Notes under the pieces: generated by a model
Databases searched by the model: none
The model's input: the letters and a program-made list of their open reading frames with translations, nothing else
Told to the model about the DNA's origin: nothing
Program-made: the position numbers and the translations under genes
Shown: positions 34,560 through 45,400 of the stretch, one piece after another
How positions within the stretch are numbered: the stretch's first letter is position 1
Layout: every line of letters begins with the position of its first letter
DNA from: Oscillospiraceae bacterium
Lineage (GTDB): Bacteria > Bacillota > Clostridia > Oscillospirales > Ruminococcaceae
DNA length: 64,000 bases
Assembly (NCBI GenBank): GCA_024404915.1
Contig: JAKSPJ010000001.1
Coordinates: 151,006-215,005 of the forward strand
Reading direction: 5' to 3'

Positions 34560-36518
34560 TTATGCTTTTGCAGCCTGTTCGGACTGTACAGCTTCAGAAA
34601 AATCATCAAATGTGACAGTAATCGGCTGGAACGGCTTGCCGTCACCATCGTAGCAGCGGGAGAAAATCTCGTAGAATTCAAGACGGAGCACCTGAATGCC
34701 GACAATCAGACCCTCCAGGCCCATAACAAACAGGTTGCCGATAATCACAGTCAGAACAGACATGTGATCCTTGCCAATCATATCGGCCAGCAGCATGACA
34801 ACGCCCATCAGGCCGGCGTGGGAGAATACGAAACCGCCCACACGGATAAAGGAAATGGTGTTGGATGTATATCCAATCAGGAATTCAAAGCATTCAAAGA
34901 AATTGGAAGCAATGAAATCGCCCATTCCCGGAAATTCATAGTGCTTATGTGCCATCCAGTGTCCAAGCGGTTCACGGAAGAACATCAGAATCAATGTGAC
35001 TGCGGCAACTGCCACGATTACGCCTGTGGGAACCAGATGAACGTCTGCAACCAGGCCCACAATCAGCAGCAGCATGCTGGAAAAGAACAGCAGACCTGCA
35101 ATACCGTTATTGCTGAAAATGCCTTCTTCGTAGTTTCTGTTTTTCAGCCGTACACAGATATTCACCAGCATGGAAATGATAATGATTGCGGCACCGATGC
35201 CCACAGCACCGAAGATAATCGTATTGGTGTTTTCCATGGCCTTCAGCGGCAGGAAGGATATCCCCAGAGATTCATACATAGGATCCAGCATTTCTTCAAA
35301 GCCGAACACAGAGCCGTACAGCGTACCGAAGACGGCACTGGAAATGCCGATGCGTGACATGACTGCACCCAGTTCAAAATTCATTTTCTTGTGAAGCAGG
35401 AAACCGATCAGTGCCAGCAGCAGGCCTTGTCCCAGGTCACCAAACATGATGCCGAACAATAATGTATATGTTATGGCGACAAAGGTGGTGGGGTTGTAGC
35501 CGTTGTAATTCGGCAGACCGTACATCTCCACGAACATGCCGAAGGGCTTTGTGAACCATCCGTTTTTCAGCCGTACAGGCGGCTGCACCTTGGAATTGGT
35601 CCAGGGCTCCTCATAGGTCACGCTGAGGTCATCCAGCTGGCGGAGTGCCTTGTCAAAGGTTTCCTTGTCCGCATCCGGCACATAGCCCATGAGATTGAAC
35701 TTTTCCGAAGTCAGAATGCACTGTGACCGCAGTTTGCTGACCTCGTTCTGATACTTTGCGCAGCGGTACATGGATGCAAGGGATTTTGCCTCGGAGCTGT
35801 AGATTTCGGCTTCCTCTTTCTCCAGCTTTTCCAGCTTTGCTTTGGATTCCGTCAGCTTAATCTGCAATTCCTGCAATGCCTGCTCCGGTGTACCGGAAAG
35901 TTCCTCCGGCAGCGCATACTGCTCGAACAGCAGGCTTTTCATAATGGCATCTGCTGCCTGAATCCGCTCCTGAGTGGCAAAGTAGAAACCCCATACATAT
36001 TCATGCGCCGTGTGATACACCTGAAAAATAAAGCCATCATCGCTGTAGTATTCCAGCTTTTTCATGCTTTCCTCCGGCATTCTGCCGAAACGGTGCTGAA
36101 TGTGCCGGCATTTGGTCAGCTCTCCCAGGTCCACATCGGAACCTGTCAGATGCTTCAGATGAATGGATGCGCTCTCAAAATCCGTGATTCTGGTGCGAAG
36201 CTCTGTCAGCGCCTCACGCACATCGTGCAGTCTGTCGGAAATACGCCGGGTCTCAGTCAGAATATACGCAGGCGAATAGTCTGCATCCCCTGCCGCGGCT
36301 GACATGTCAATCTGGCGGAGATTCAGCTCCATCAAGGCTTTCAGCGGTTCAGCGTACGGATTGTTGTCCGTTCTGCCGCCGGAATCCTCGGCTGTGCCAA
36401 GCAGCTTGCCGGCATTTTCAATGTGAAACACGCCGCTTCGTAAGCAGGCAGTGATTGCTTCATTCAATCGCTCTGCCTTGCCTGCTATGCTGACAAGTTT
36501 CATCTTTTCAATGGACAA
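34560..36518 (-). CDS. atpI: V-type ATPase subunit I (a-subunit homologue)
   Basis: Subunit I carries the membrane half-channels and links to the stalks. The 652-aa protein has a long cytoplasmic, partly coiled-coil N-half (about 1-320) and a C-half with about seven membrane helices, including LLFGIMFGDLGQGL, SYTSNTISFIRVGGF-like text (channel Arg in FIRVG) and GLEGLIVGIQVLRLEFYE. The start is an unusual TTG: GGGGGTG lies about eight bases upstream and the product then begins SIEKMKLVSIAG, matching the family start. An ATG five codons later is too far from that site. Confidence 0.95.
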   Translation of the reverse strand: MSIEKMKLVSIAGKAERLNEAITACLRSGVFHIENAGKLLGTAEDSGGRTDNNPYAEPLKALMELNLRQIDMSAAAGDADYSPAYILTETRRISDRLHDVREALTELRTRITDFESASIHLKHLTGSDVDLGELTKCRHIQHRFGRMPEESMKKLEYYSDDGFIFQVYHTAHEYVWGFYFATQERIQAADAIMKSLLFEQYALPEELSGTPEQALQELQIKLTESKAKLEKLEKEEAEIYSSEAKSLASMYRCAKYQNEVSKLRSQCILTSEKFNLMGYVPDADKETFDKALRQLDDLSVTYEEPWTNSKVQPPVRLKNGWFTKPFGMFVEMYGLPNYNGYNPTTFVAITYTLLFGIMFGDLGQGLLLALIGFLLHKKMNFELGAVMSRIGISSAVFGTLYGSVFGFEEMLDPMYESLGISFLPLKAMENTNTIIFGAVGIGAAIIIISMLVNICVRLKNRNYEEGIFSNNGIAGLLFFSSMLLLIVGLVADVHLVPTGVIVAVAAVTLILMFFREPLGHWMAHKHYEFPGMGDFIASNFFECFEFLIGYTSNTISFIRVGGFVFSHAGLMGVVMLLADMIGKDHMSVLTVIIGNLFVMGLEGLIVGIQVLRLEFYEIFSRCYDGDGKPFQPITVTFDDFSEAVQSEQAAKA

Positions 36519-36573
36519 AATAACACCCCCAATGAGATTTGGAATGGTGGAAGCAGAAATGCTGCTTCACCGG

Positions 36574-37626
36574 TTAATCCATAATTAGCATGGATTGGAT
36601 AACAGATACAGGCATATCATATCGCTTGCCTTCAATAATTGTAATCAGATTCTGTACTTCAATCTGATACAATACATGAACAGCATACAGGCTGACTGCT
36701 GCGTGTCCTGAAAAATGAAGCGCTTTTCTTGCGCTGTGCTGCCGCAGCACCTGAAAAGAATGTTCCAGACGAACAGACTCCGGTGCATCCGGCATATCCA
36801 GTTCCCGCATCCGCTTGCCGTAGCGTGTGGTATCCAGTATTTCAAAAAACGCATCTGTATCCTGGGCTGTATACAGTTCTTCGCAGATGCGCTGAGGCAG
36901 TCTGCCCGGAATCGGCAGCATCATCGACTTCAGCTCATTTCTTTCGGCATGGAATACATGCTTGAGACGGTAGGCGTTGATGAGATTAATCAGATCCACC
37001 TGTTCGCCGATAAGCTTTTTCAGTTCTGCCAGATCGTCGCCCTTCATCTGCTTTTTCGCTTCATTAAGGATTCGTTCCAGACAGCAGGCACGCAGCGCAA
37101 GCTCACACTGCGTATACTGTGTATGGAGTTCGCCGTACTGCAGCTGTTTTTTCAGCACTGCCGCATAGGGTGTCTGTGCCACTGCCGCAATAATTTCCTC
37201 ATAGGACGTCGCATGGGCAAGCGCTTCCTGTGAATAATTCAGATAGGAAGCAGCCCAGGTATCCATGGATGAAATATAGGACTGGATATCGTCCGGGCGA
37301 AAACGAATCTTGTTCATCAGCTCCCGAATTTCGTAGTCATAGATGAAGAAGCGGAAAAAAGGCGATTTCTGCAAATGCTCCATGGAACAGAAATGCAGGC
37401 ACTGGGAAAACAGATTCCGCTTCAGCAGCATTTCCAGATGTCCACGGTGCGTATAGGCAGGTTCCAGGCCCTTCAGGATTTCGCCGTAGGTTTCCGTTTC
37501 CTTCAGGTATGCCACAACCTCAGCAAGAGAGTGCAGATTAACCAGTTCACACAGGTCTGCAGAAGTCAGGCGATGTCCATAGGCGGTACGGATTGCCGCC
37601 ATGGTTGCTTGATAATTTTTGGGCAT
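36574..37626 (-). CDS. atpC: V-type ATPase subunit C
   Basis: Subunit C (the d/AC39 type) is the funnel that joins the rotor shaft to the membrane ring. The 350-aa, mostly helical protein matches the family in length and in its opening YQATMAAIRTAYGHRLT segment. GGAGG lies eight bases before the ATG. The atpH stop is 2 bp upstream. Confidence 0.9.
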   Translation of the reverse strand: MPKNYQATMAAIRTAYGHRLTSADLCELVNLHSLAEVVAYLKETETYGEILKGLEPAYTHRGHLEMLLKRNLFSQCLHFCSMEHLQKSPFFRFFIYDYEIRELMNKIRFRPDDIQSYISSMDTWAASYLNYSQEALAHATSYEEIIAAVAQTPYAAVLKKQLQYGELHTQYTQCELALRACCLERILNEAKKQMKGDDLAELKKLIGEQVDLINLINAYRLKHVFHAERNELKSMMLPIPGRLPQRICEELYTAQDTDAFFEILDTTRYGKRMRELDMPDAPESVRLEHSFQVLRQHSARKALHFSGHAAVSLYAVHVLYQIEVQNLITIIEGKRYDMPVSVIQSMLIMD

Positions 37627-37628
37627 TG

Positions 37629-37949
37629 TTACACCTCCGCTTCACGCAGTGTATCTTTGAACAGTGTTTCTATCAGCTGATCATGCTGTGCTTCATACTG
37701 TTCTCTGATAGATTTTGCAAGAAGGTCATACTCTACCCGCATATCAGCAGCCTGCTTTTCAAATTCCCGGCGTGCTGTTTCCTCGGCTTCAAAAATAGTG
37801 TCGTTGGTCTGATGCTTCTGTGCCTGACGGATAGCCTCGGCCTGCTGCCTGGCAGTCTGAATGCGGTTTTTGCATTCCAGATTGGCAGCTGTCAGCCGTT
37901 CCTCCGCAGCAGCATCGAGCTCCAGGATTTTTCGAATGGTCTGATCCAT
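37629..37949 (-). CDS. atpH: V-type ATPase subunit H/G (peripheral stalk)
   Basis: This 106-aa protein is almost wholly a charged helix (Ala, Glu, Gln, Lys, Arg rich), as expected for the stalk subunit that pairs with E. Assignment rests on composition, size and its place as first gene of the V-ATPase operon. ATG 37949 has a G-rich ribosome site nine bases upstream; the longer frame covers the promoter and is not a real start. Confidence 0.8.
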   Translation of the reverse strand: MDQTIRKILELDAAAEERLTAANLECKNRIQTARQQAEAIRQAQKHQTNDTIFEAEETARREFEKQAADMRVEYDLLAKSIREQYEAQHDQLIETLFKDTLREAEV

Positions 37950-38006
37950 GACGGAGCCCCCCTTTCTGTTAACGGTGAATATTGCTTCTGATAAAATTAC
38001 AAAAAC

Positions 38007-38035
38007 ATTATACTCCAAAGAGGATAAAAAGTCAA
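38007..38035 (-). promoter_or_regulatory. Promoter of the V-ATPase operon
   Basis: Minus strand TTGACT (38030-38035), 17-bp spacer, TATAAT (38007-38012). It drives atpH-C-I-K-F-E-A-B-D-aguB. Confidence 0.85.
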
Positions 38036-38149
38036 GCGCAGAATTGTCGTTTTTTCTATGATTTTTCAGACAAAATACAGTGAATGCTCAATTTATGGAA
38101 AATAAAAAAACGCCGTGAAAAAACATGCACATAAAACGCGGCGGTCAGC

Positions 38150-38178
38150 TTGATTTTTTATTTGAAATGTGATATAAT
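38150..38178 (+). promoter_or_regulatory. Promoter of the PARG-addB-addA-sirtuin operon
   Basis: TTGATT (38150-38155), 17-bp spacer, TATAAT (38173-38178), 38 bases before the first ATG. Confidence 0.8.
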
Positions 38179-38215
38179 TTTTATCGTATACCAATGGAAA
38201 CAGGAGGCTGAGGAA

Positions 38216-38989
38216 ATGAAAAATCTTTCCTGGAGCAGACAGCTGCAGATTGCAAATGAGAATCACACGATAGCACGCAGGGGCAGTTATGCATTGCCGG
38301 GAGGCGAAGTGGTAAAACTGTACTGCACTGGCAAAACCCTTGCAGCAGAAACCGTCCTGCTGTATGACGATACCCTGACCGAACAACAGCGGCAGACGCC
38401 CTTTACCATCGCAGAAAACACCTATCCCACGGATACCATCTCCTGTATTCTGAAGCTGCGGGAAGAAGGTATCAGCGGTGAAATCCTTGCGCTGAACTTT
38501 GCAAACGCCCAGGTACCGGGAGGGGCTTATCTTCTCGGCGGTACAGCACAGGAGGAATCTCTTTGCCGCTGTTCCCTGCTGTTTTATGCAATTCGTCCGC
38601 ACCATGAATACTATCTGCGACATTGGGCAAGGTTCACCCCCTTTGCTTCCCACCGCATGCTGATGTCCAATGCAGTCCCTGTCATCCGCAGCATGGATGG
38701 CAGTCTGCTGACTGAACCCACGGTCTGCACATTTCTGACCTGTGCAGCCGTAAACCGCAGGGAAGCAAAACTGTTTTTTGCCTCTGAAAAGCGCATTGCC
38801 AATACAATGGAAGAACGAATCAACCGCATTGTATGCGCCATTGCAAAACGAAAGCCTCAGGTGGCTGTACTGGGTGCCTTTGGCTGTGGTGCCTTTGGCA
38901 ACCGCCGTGAAATCGTACTGCCTTTGATAGAACAGGCAGTGAATCGCTATCTGCCTGATGATGTGCGTATTGTATTTGCACAACCCTGA
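38216..38989 (+). CDS. Bacterial PARG-like ADP-ribose hydrolase (TIGR02452/DUF2263 family)
   Basis: Members of this family are macrodomain-fold poly(ADP-ribose) glycohydrolases, which remove ADP-ribose from modified targets. The 257-aa protein has the signature PGGAYLLGGTAQEESLCR: the diphosphate loop PGG (about 101-103) and the catalytic Gln-Glu-Glu at about 112-114. A C-terminal GAFGCGAFGN loop also fits the family. The ATG at 38216 is preceded by AGGAGG. It ends 18 bp before addB, so it is the lead gene of a four-gene operon that ends with a sirtuin. Activity on poly- versus mono-ADP-ribose or free ADP-ribose cannot be told from sequence. Confidence 0.87.
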   Translation: MKNLSWSRQLQIANENHTIARRGSYALPGGEVVKLYCTGKTLAAETVLLYDDTLTEQQRQTPFTIAENTYPTDTISCILKLREEGISGEILALNFANAQVPGGAYLLGGTAQEESLCRCSLLFYAIRPHHEYYLRHWARFTPFASHRMLMSNAVPVIRSMDGSLLTEPTVCTFLTCAAVNRREAKLFFASEKRIANTMEERINRIVCAIAKRKPQVAVLGAFGCGAFGNRREIVLPLIEQAVNRYLPDDVRIVFAQP

Positions 38990-39007
38990 CTGAATGGAGG
39001 AAAGAAC

Positions 39008-42000
39008 ATGCTGCATATGATTCTGGGCGGTGCAGGCTGCGGAAAATCCGAATATCTGATTCAGAAAATTGCTGATATGACAAAAGAAAATATCAGAATC
39101 CGCACAATGGTGCCTGAGCCCTTTTCCTATACTTATGATAAACGGCTGTATGCCCATCTGGGAGCAGCACCCTTCAACCGCATTGTGACAGGCAGCTTCC
39201 GCAGTCTGACAGCAGAGGTGCTGGAACACGTTGCGGCAGAAAGCCGTGACGCAGCGGATGCCGTGATCAAAACAGTTGTGCTTCACAATCTTATGCAGAA
39301 TTATGCACAGAATCATGTTCTGCAGTACTACGGAAGACAAACGGAAAAGCCGTCTTTTCTTGCAGACATGACAAAGCAGCTGACGGAACTGATGCAGTCC
39401 GGCACAGAACCGGAACAGCTGCTCCAGGCTTCTGCGGATATCTCCGGAAATGAATCGCTGCTTGCAAGCAAGCTTTCTGATATTGCCCGTATTTATGCGG
39501 ATTATCTGGCGGCCCTGAATGCCCGTGGGCTTCATGATTCTTTACGTGATCCGATTACTGCGGCGGCGGCAGCAGATGCCTCTGCCTATCTGAAAAACTC
39601 CGTTATTTTCATGGATGAGTTCGAGTCCTTTACCGGGGATCAGTACGCCATGATTGAAATTATGCTGCGGGATGCGGATGACATCTGGATTGCGCTGCGT
39701 TCTGATAATATTGATGCCCCGGATTATACCAGATTTGATGCGGTAAACGATACTGCCAGGCGGCTCCGCCGCATAGCAAAAGAGCAGGGAGTCCCTTGTG
39801 AAACCATCCTGCTGAAGGAACAGCACCGCTTCAAGGATGCCTCTCTGGCACATCTCAGCAAATATCTGTTTGCCGTATCCTCAGAAGCGTATCAGGGGGA
39901 ATCCGCAGTAACTGTCTGCGAAGCCAGAGATATGACAGCAGAAGCAGAATACTGTGCGGCACAGATCCGACAGCTTCTCATGGCAGGGACTTACCGTGCG
40001 GGGGATATCATGATTGTCATGCACGATATCGCTGAATACAGTGCGTTGCTGGAAGCAGCACTCCACCGCTATGAGATTCCCTATTTTATGGATCTGAGCA
40101 GAAGCGTTCTGCATACGGCTGTGATGAAACTGCCGCTTTGCCTGCTGACACTGGCACAGCGTTCCGCCACAGATATGGTCCTGATTCTTCTGAAAACACA
40201 GCTCTCCCCCCTGCACCCCAATCAGGCCTCTGACCTGGAAAACTTTGTATATACCTGGACCGTGAATGGCGCACAGTGGGATACTCCCTTCTCAGAAGAA
40301 ATAGACCCCGATGGAATATATGAACCTCTGCGGCAGAAAATCATGGAGCCGATACTATCGTTCCGACGGGGACTGTATCAGAATGGCGAACTGGTATGCG
40401 GCGCAGAAATCTGCAGCCGCCTTTATGACTGCATGGAGAAAATGGGTGTGCCCGGCCGCATCGGCGGTCTTGCGGCACACATGCGGGATGATCAGCGCAT
40501 CATTGAGGGCAGGGCACTCCGACGGCTTTGGGGCCGCCTGACAGAATTGCTGGATGCGCTGTATGATGCACTGGGAGAAACCAGAGTCACGCTGAAACAA
40601 ATGATTGAGATTATGACAGCTGTTATGCGGAACAATCAGATTCCCGTACCACCCCAGACACTGGATGCTGTAACGGTGCAAAGCGCCGCTGCAGCCAGAT
40701 ACGATGCACCGAAAGCGGTATTTGTCCTTGGCGTGACAGAGGGCAAGTTCCCGGCAGATATTCATTCCGGCGGATTTTTCTCTGAAGCGGAACGGAATCT
40801 TCTGAAAGCGCATAAGGTGGAGCTTTCCCGTTCTGTCCGTGATTTGTGCGCAGATGAGCGGCTGATTGTCTATAAAACACTTTCTGCACCTTCAGAGCAT
40901 CTGTGGCTTTGTTATCCCCTTGCCAATGAAAAGGGCTCTTCGCTGGTCCCCTCTTCCCTGATTGAAGATGTGCGCCGCCTGATTCCCATGGCATTTCTGC
41001 CCGGTGCATTCCATTACTCTGACCGCATGGGCGCAAAATTCTATATTTCTACAATACGGGCGGCGTACTACAGCTTTACAGATGACTACACGCTCTCGCC
41101 CACTGAAAAGCAGTCTGTGCGGCAAATGCTGGAGCAGAATGACAAAGAAAAGGAACGTCTGAAACGACTGGCTGGTCACACAGATGTATCACGGCTTCGT
41201 GTAACAGATACCAATCTTCTGAAACGGCTGATTGGAAACCAGCTCAGCATGTCTGCTTCCAGAATTGAGGATACTATTAAATGTCCCTTCATGGGATTTG
41301 CAAAACACGGCCTGCGGCTGTATGAGCGGGAACGGAAAGATTTAAATGCTCTGTCCGTGGGCAATATGGTACATCACTGCATGGAACAGCTTTTCCTGAA
41401 ACACCCGAAAAAAGAGGATTTTCTTGCACTGACAAAGGACGAACTTCATGCACATGCTGTCAGCTGTGCAGAGGATTTTCTCCACACGCAGCTGGGCGGA
41501 GAAGACCATAAGCCGCATCGTTTTATGATGCGGTATCAGCGGACAGTCAGCCGCATGGATACTCTGCTTCAGCATACCCAGGAGGAAATGCGGCAGTCCC
41601 GTTTTGTACCGGATACCTGTGAGCTCGTCATCGGACGTGTGGGAAAAGACACAGGCACTGCTCCCTATACCCTGACACTGCAGGACGGCACCATTCTGTA
41701 TCTCAACGGCAAGATTGACCGTGTGGATATTACCGAACAGGACGGACAGCAGTATATTCGTATTGTGGACTACAAAACAGGAAAAAAGAAATTCAATCTG
41801 GCAGATGTTTACTACGGATTGAGCCTGCAGATGCTGCTGTATTTATTTGCAGTCATGGATGATCCTACCCATTATGCAGATGCAGAGGCGGCAGGTGTAC
41901 TGTATATGCCTGCAGGTTCTCCCGGCATGCAGGAGCGTGACAAGGTAATCAGTGAAGAAACCTATTTCCATGATTTTTACCGCATGTCCGGCACTGTTCT

Positions 42001-42418
42001 GAAAGACAGAGGCATTCTTTCCAAAATGGAGGAACACATTGCAGGCGTATATATTCCTGCGGCCTGCATCAATCCGGATGCCGAAAATGAGGAAATGAAA
42101 ATGTCCAAGGATTCCCAGGTTTTCACGAAAGAACAGCTTGGCAGACTGCGTATCTATATTGAAGACCTGGTACGGGAATGCGCCGCCTGCTATATCTCCG
42201 GTGATGTTGCACCCAGCCCCATGTGCGGCAGCCAGAAAAATTATTATGCCGATGCCTGCGCCTACTGTAATTACTCTACTGCCTGCGGCATTGCGGATGC
42301 ACAGACAGATGTTTTCCGCAAGCCATTGAAGGAGGCAGAGGCAAAGGCTCAGATGATGGACATTATGAACGGAATTCCACAAAAGGAGGAAACGGAAGAT
42401 GAGTCAATGGACAGCTGA
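39008..42418 (+). CDS. addB: ATP-dependent helicase/nuclease subunit B
   Basis: AddB is the second nuclease subunit of AddAB, the Gram-positive counterpart of RecBCD, which resects double-strand breaks up to a Chi site. The 1136-aa protein has an N-terminal P-loop-like GGAGCGKSEYL, an inactivated helicase body, and a C-terminal RecB-type nuclease (RIVDYKTGKKK). The iron-sulfur cluster cysteines are present: TIKCPFMGF before and CAYCNYSTAC after the nuclease. GGAGG precedes the ATG. Its end overlaps addA by 20 bp. Confidence 0.95.
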   Translation: MLHMILGGAGCGKSEYLIQKIADMTKENIRIRTMVPEPFSYTYDKRLYAHLGAAPFNRIVTGSFRSLTAEVLEHVAAESRDAADAVIKTVVLHNLMQNYAQNHVLQYYGRQTEKPSFLADMTKQLTELMQSGTEPEQLLQASADISGNESLLASKLSDIARIYADYLAALNARGLHDSLRDPITAAAAADASAYLKNSVIFMDEFESFTGDQYAMIEIMLRDADDIWIALRSDNIDAPDYTRFDAVNDTARRLRRIAKEQGVPCETILLKEQHRFKDASLAHLSKYLFAVSSEAYQGESAVTVCEARDMTAEAEYCAAQIRQLLMAGTYRAGDIMIVMHDIAEYSALLEAALHRYEIPYFMDLSRSVLHTAVMKLPLCLLTLAQRSATDMVLILLKTQLSPLHPNQASDLENFVYTWTVNGAQWDTPFSEEIDPDGIYEPLRQKIMEPILSFRRGLYQNGELVCGAEICSRLYDCMEKMGVPGRIGGLAAHMRDDQRIIEGRALRRLWGRLTELLDALYDALGETRVTLKQMIEIMTAVMRNNQIPVPPQTLDAVTVQSAAAARYDAPKAVFVLGVTEGKFPADIHSGGFFSEAERNLLKAHKVELSRSVRDLCADERLIVYKTLSAPSEHLWLCYPLANEKGSSLVPSSLIEDVRRLIPMAFLPGAFHYSDRMGAKFYISTIRAAYYSFTDDYTLSPTEKQSVRQMLEQNDKEKERLKRLAGHTDVSRLRVTDTNLLKRLIGNQLSMSASRIEDTIKCPFMGFAKHGLRLYERERKDLNALSVGNMVHHCMEQLFLKHPKKEDFLALTKDELHAHAVSCAEDFLHTQLGGEDHKPHRFMMRYQRTVSRMDTLLQHTQEEMRQSRFVPDTCELVIGRVGKDTGTAPYTLTLQDGTILYLNGKIDRVDITEQDGQQYIRIVDYKTGKKKFNLADVYYGLSLQMLLYLFAVMDDPTHYADAEAAGVLYMPAGSPGMQERDKVISEETYFHDFYRMSGTVLKDRGILSKMEEHIAGVYIPAACINPDAENEEMKMSKDSQVFTKEQLGRLRIYIEDLVRECAACYISGDVAPSPMCGSQKNYYADACAYCNYSTACGIADAQTDVFRKPLKEAEAKAQMMDIMNGIPQKEETEDESMDS

Positions 42419-45400
42419 ACAGGAAGCAGCCATTCTGGCACGGGGCGCATCCATTGTGGTCAGTGCAGCAGCAGGCAGCGGAAAAACCTCTGTTCTGGTG
42501 GAACGGCTGATCAGCCTGCTGGCAGATTCCTCCGAAGCATATCCTGCTGAACGCATTGTGGTAGTAACCTTCACAAAGGATGCCGCCGGCGAAGTGCGGA
42601 AACGTCTGAATATGGAACTGGCACGCAGAATGCGTGAAAAACCGGATAATGCATGGATGCGCCGTCAGCAGACTATGCTGCAAAGCGCAAAAATCACCAC
42701 CATTCACGGCTTCTGCTTTGATCTGATCAGAGAGCAGTTTTCCATCCTGAATGTCCCCTCCTCTTTCCGCATTATGGAGCAGAAGGAAGAGGACACACTG
42801 CGTGAAGAAATCGCAGCAGAAGTATTGGAGGCTTTTTATCAGGCTGCAGCGGAAGATGCGGAAACGGCAGCAAAACTGAAGTGTCTGACAGATGCATTCT
42901 GCGGACAGGATGATACCCTGCTGGATGCCCTGATTCTGCAGCTTTACAAACTGGAAACAGATACACCCTTTGGTTCACAGCTGACAGAGGATGCTGCAAG
43001 ACTTTGTGAAGAAGGCAGCATGAAACTGCATGTGCTGGACAAACTGAAGAGCAGCCTGGCAGAAATCAGCGCACTGTATGCAAAGGCAAAAGAACTGGCT
43101 TTGCTGATTGAATGCGCCTCTGCGCTGAAGACCCTGCAAACTGAAATCACCAGGCTGGATAGTATTGTTTCAGCTGTGGAAGCAGGCAATTTTGCAGATA
43201 TTGCAGCCGCCTTGGATGGATTTAAAAAAGAAAAGCTTTCGGCAATTAAAAAAGGGGGCACAGAAGAACAGCGTCTGGGCATCAAGGCACTGCGAAACCA
43301 TGCCGCAGAATGGATAGACCAGCTGAAACAGACATGGAGCGTGCCATTGAAATATGCAGAAAAAGACCTTTCCAGACACGGCACAATTCTGCATGTGCTG
43401 ACAGAATTGCTGACTGCGTTTTCAGAAAGCCTTATGGAACGCAAACAGGAGCGTTCTGCATTGGGCTTTTCTGACGCAATGGTAATGACACTCTCTTTGC
43501 TGGCAAAACGGGAAGCAGACGGCAGTATCACAAAAACGGAACTGGCGGAGCATCTTTCCAGGCAGTATGTCTGTATCATGATTGACGAATTTCAGGATGC
43601 AGACAACCAGCAGGATCTGATTTTCCGCATGCTTTCCAACGGCGGAAATGCAGAGCATTACGGAAATAATCTGTTTGTCGTGGGTGACAGCAAACAGTGC
43701 ATCTATCGCTTCCGCAATGCCAACCCACAGAATTTCTATCAGGCAATGCTGCAGTGCGTTCCTTATCAGACTCCGGATCTGAAGGAAAACACCTGCATCA
43801 ATCTGAACCGCAATTTCCGAAGCGGTGCAGAAGTAGTGGAAACAGTCAACATCGTATTCTCTGCCCTGATGACGGAGGGTGTGGGAGAAATCCGCTATGA
43901 CGATACCCAGATACTGGTACAGGGTGCCTCCTATCCGGAAGCAGTGCGAAAAACAGAAGCCATTATCTACCAGCAGCCAACGGCAGGCGCAGCCGAACTG
44001 GAGGCAGCTCTGACAGCACGTCGTATCCGCTTTCATCTGGACAATCAGACAATGGTCAAGGGAAAAGACGGCAGTCTGCGCCCATGCGAACCCCGTGATT
44101 TTATGCTTCTGATGCGGAATTCAACTTCTATGCCGAAATTTGTGGCAGCATTGAAAGCAGAAAACATCCCGGTTTGTTCCCTCCAGGAAGAGGGCTATCT
44201 GAAATCGCCGGAGTTGCTGCTGCTGCTGGATATTCTGCGCGGCATTGATAACCCCTTGCTGGAAGTCCCGCTTTCTGCTGCAATGCTTTCCCCTTTATTT
44301 GCCTTTACACTGGATGAACTGGTGCAGCTTCGTGTCGACAGTCCAAAAGAAAAGCTGTTCAATGCCATGCTGAAGCTGCAGAAAGCAGCGGAAGAACAGG
44401 AAGAAGGCGGTGATCTGCGTCTTGCGGAGAAATGCGGCAGATTCCTGCGCTTTCTGGAATCCATGCGCCTGCGCTCCGTAATGGATACGCCGGAACAGCT
44501 GATTCGATTTATCTTTGAAGAAACAGACCTTCTTGGCATCATGCAGATGGGAAATGACGGTGCAAGAAAAAAAGCCAATCTTCGTGCGCTTCTGATGCAC
44601 GCAGCATCATTTGAACAAACCAGGGGCGGTGGATTATCCGCATTTCTGCGATATATTGACACCGTTTTGCTCCATGGCAGCGACCTGGATGGCGGCGGTG
44701 TGCCCACCGGCACAGAAAATGTTGTCATGCTGAAAACCATTCACTCCTCCAAGGGTCTGGAAGCTCCTTTTGTCATTCTGGCAGATACAGGAAACAGCTT
44801 CGGTCACAGAGAGGATGAAAGCGGGAAACTGGTGCGGCACCATTCCGAATTGGGCATCGGTTTCCGTCTGCACGACCCGGAAACCTTTACACGGGGCAGA
44901 ACACTGCCCTGGGTTATGATAGATGAACGCTGCCGGGAAGAGCAAATCAGCGAAGAAATGCGTCTGCTGTATGTTGCTTTGACACGGGCAAGAGAGTATC
45001 TGATTCTGCTGATGCCCTATTCCAAGAAGAAAAAAGAGGAACTGGTGCTGTATGCGGCAGAGCAGGCCATCAACGGCGGACAGACGGATGCCCTGACCCG
45101 CATGGGAAAATCCTATGCAGACTGGCTCTTTATGGCGATGATACGAAATACCGCCTGCGCCCTGATGCGGCAGATACTGGAAATCCCCATCGAAAGCGAT
45201 TCCCGTCAGGGAATGCTGCCTGTGGCCGTGCTGACAGAGGAAATGGAGGAATCCGGAGAAAAGGTGTCCGAAGCTGAGGAATCCGCTGTTTTGCCGGATG
45301 AAGTCCTGACACAGCAGCTGGCACAGCAGTGCGCATTCCGCTATCTGAGCAAAGAGGCGGAACTGACTGCAAAATACGGTGTTTCGGAACTGGCAAAGGA

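Noticed and set aside
38093..39535. 480-codon minus-strand frame over the PARG-like gene and addB
   Set aside because: Antisense of two genes with clear catalytic motifs; it covers their promoter and has no start site.
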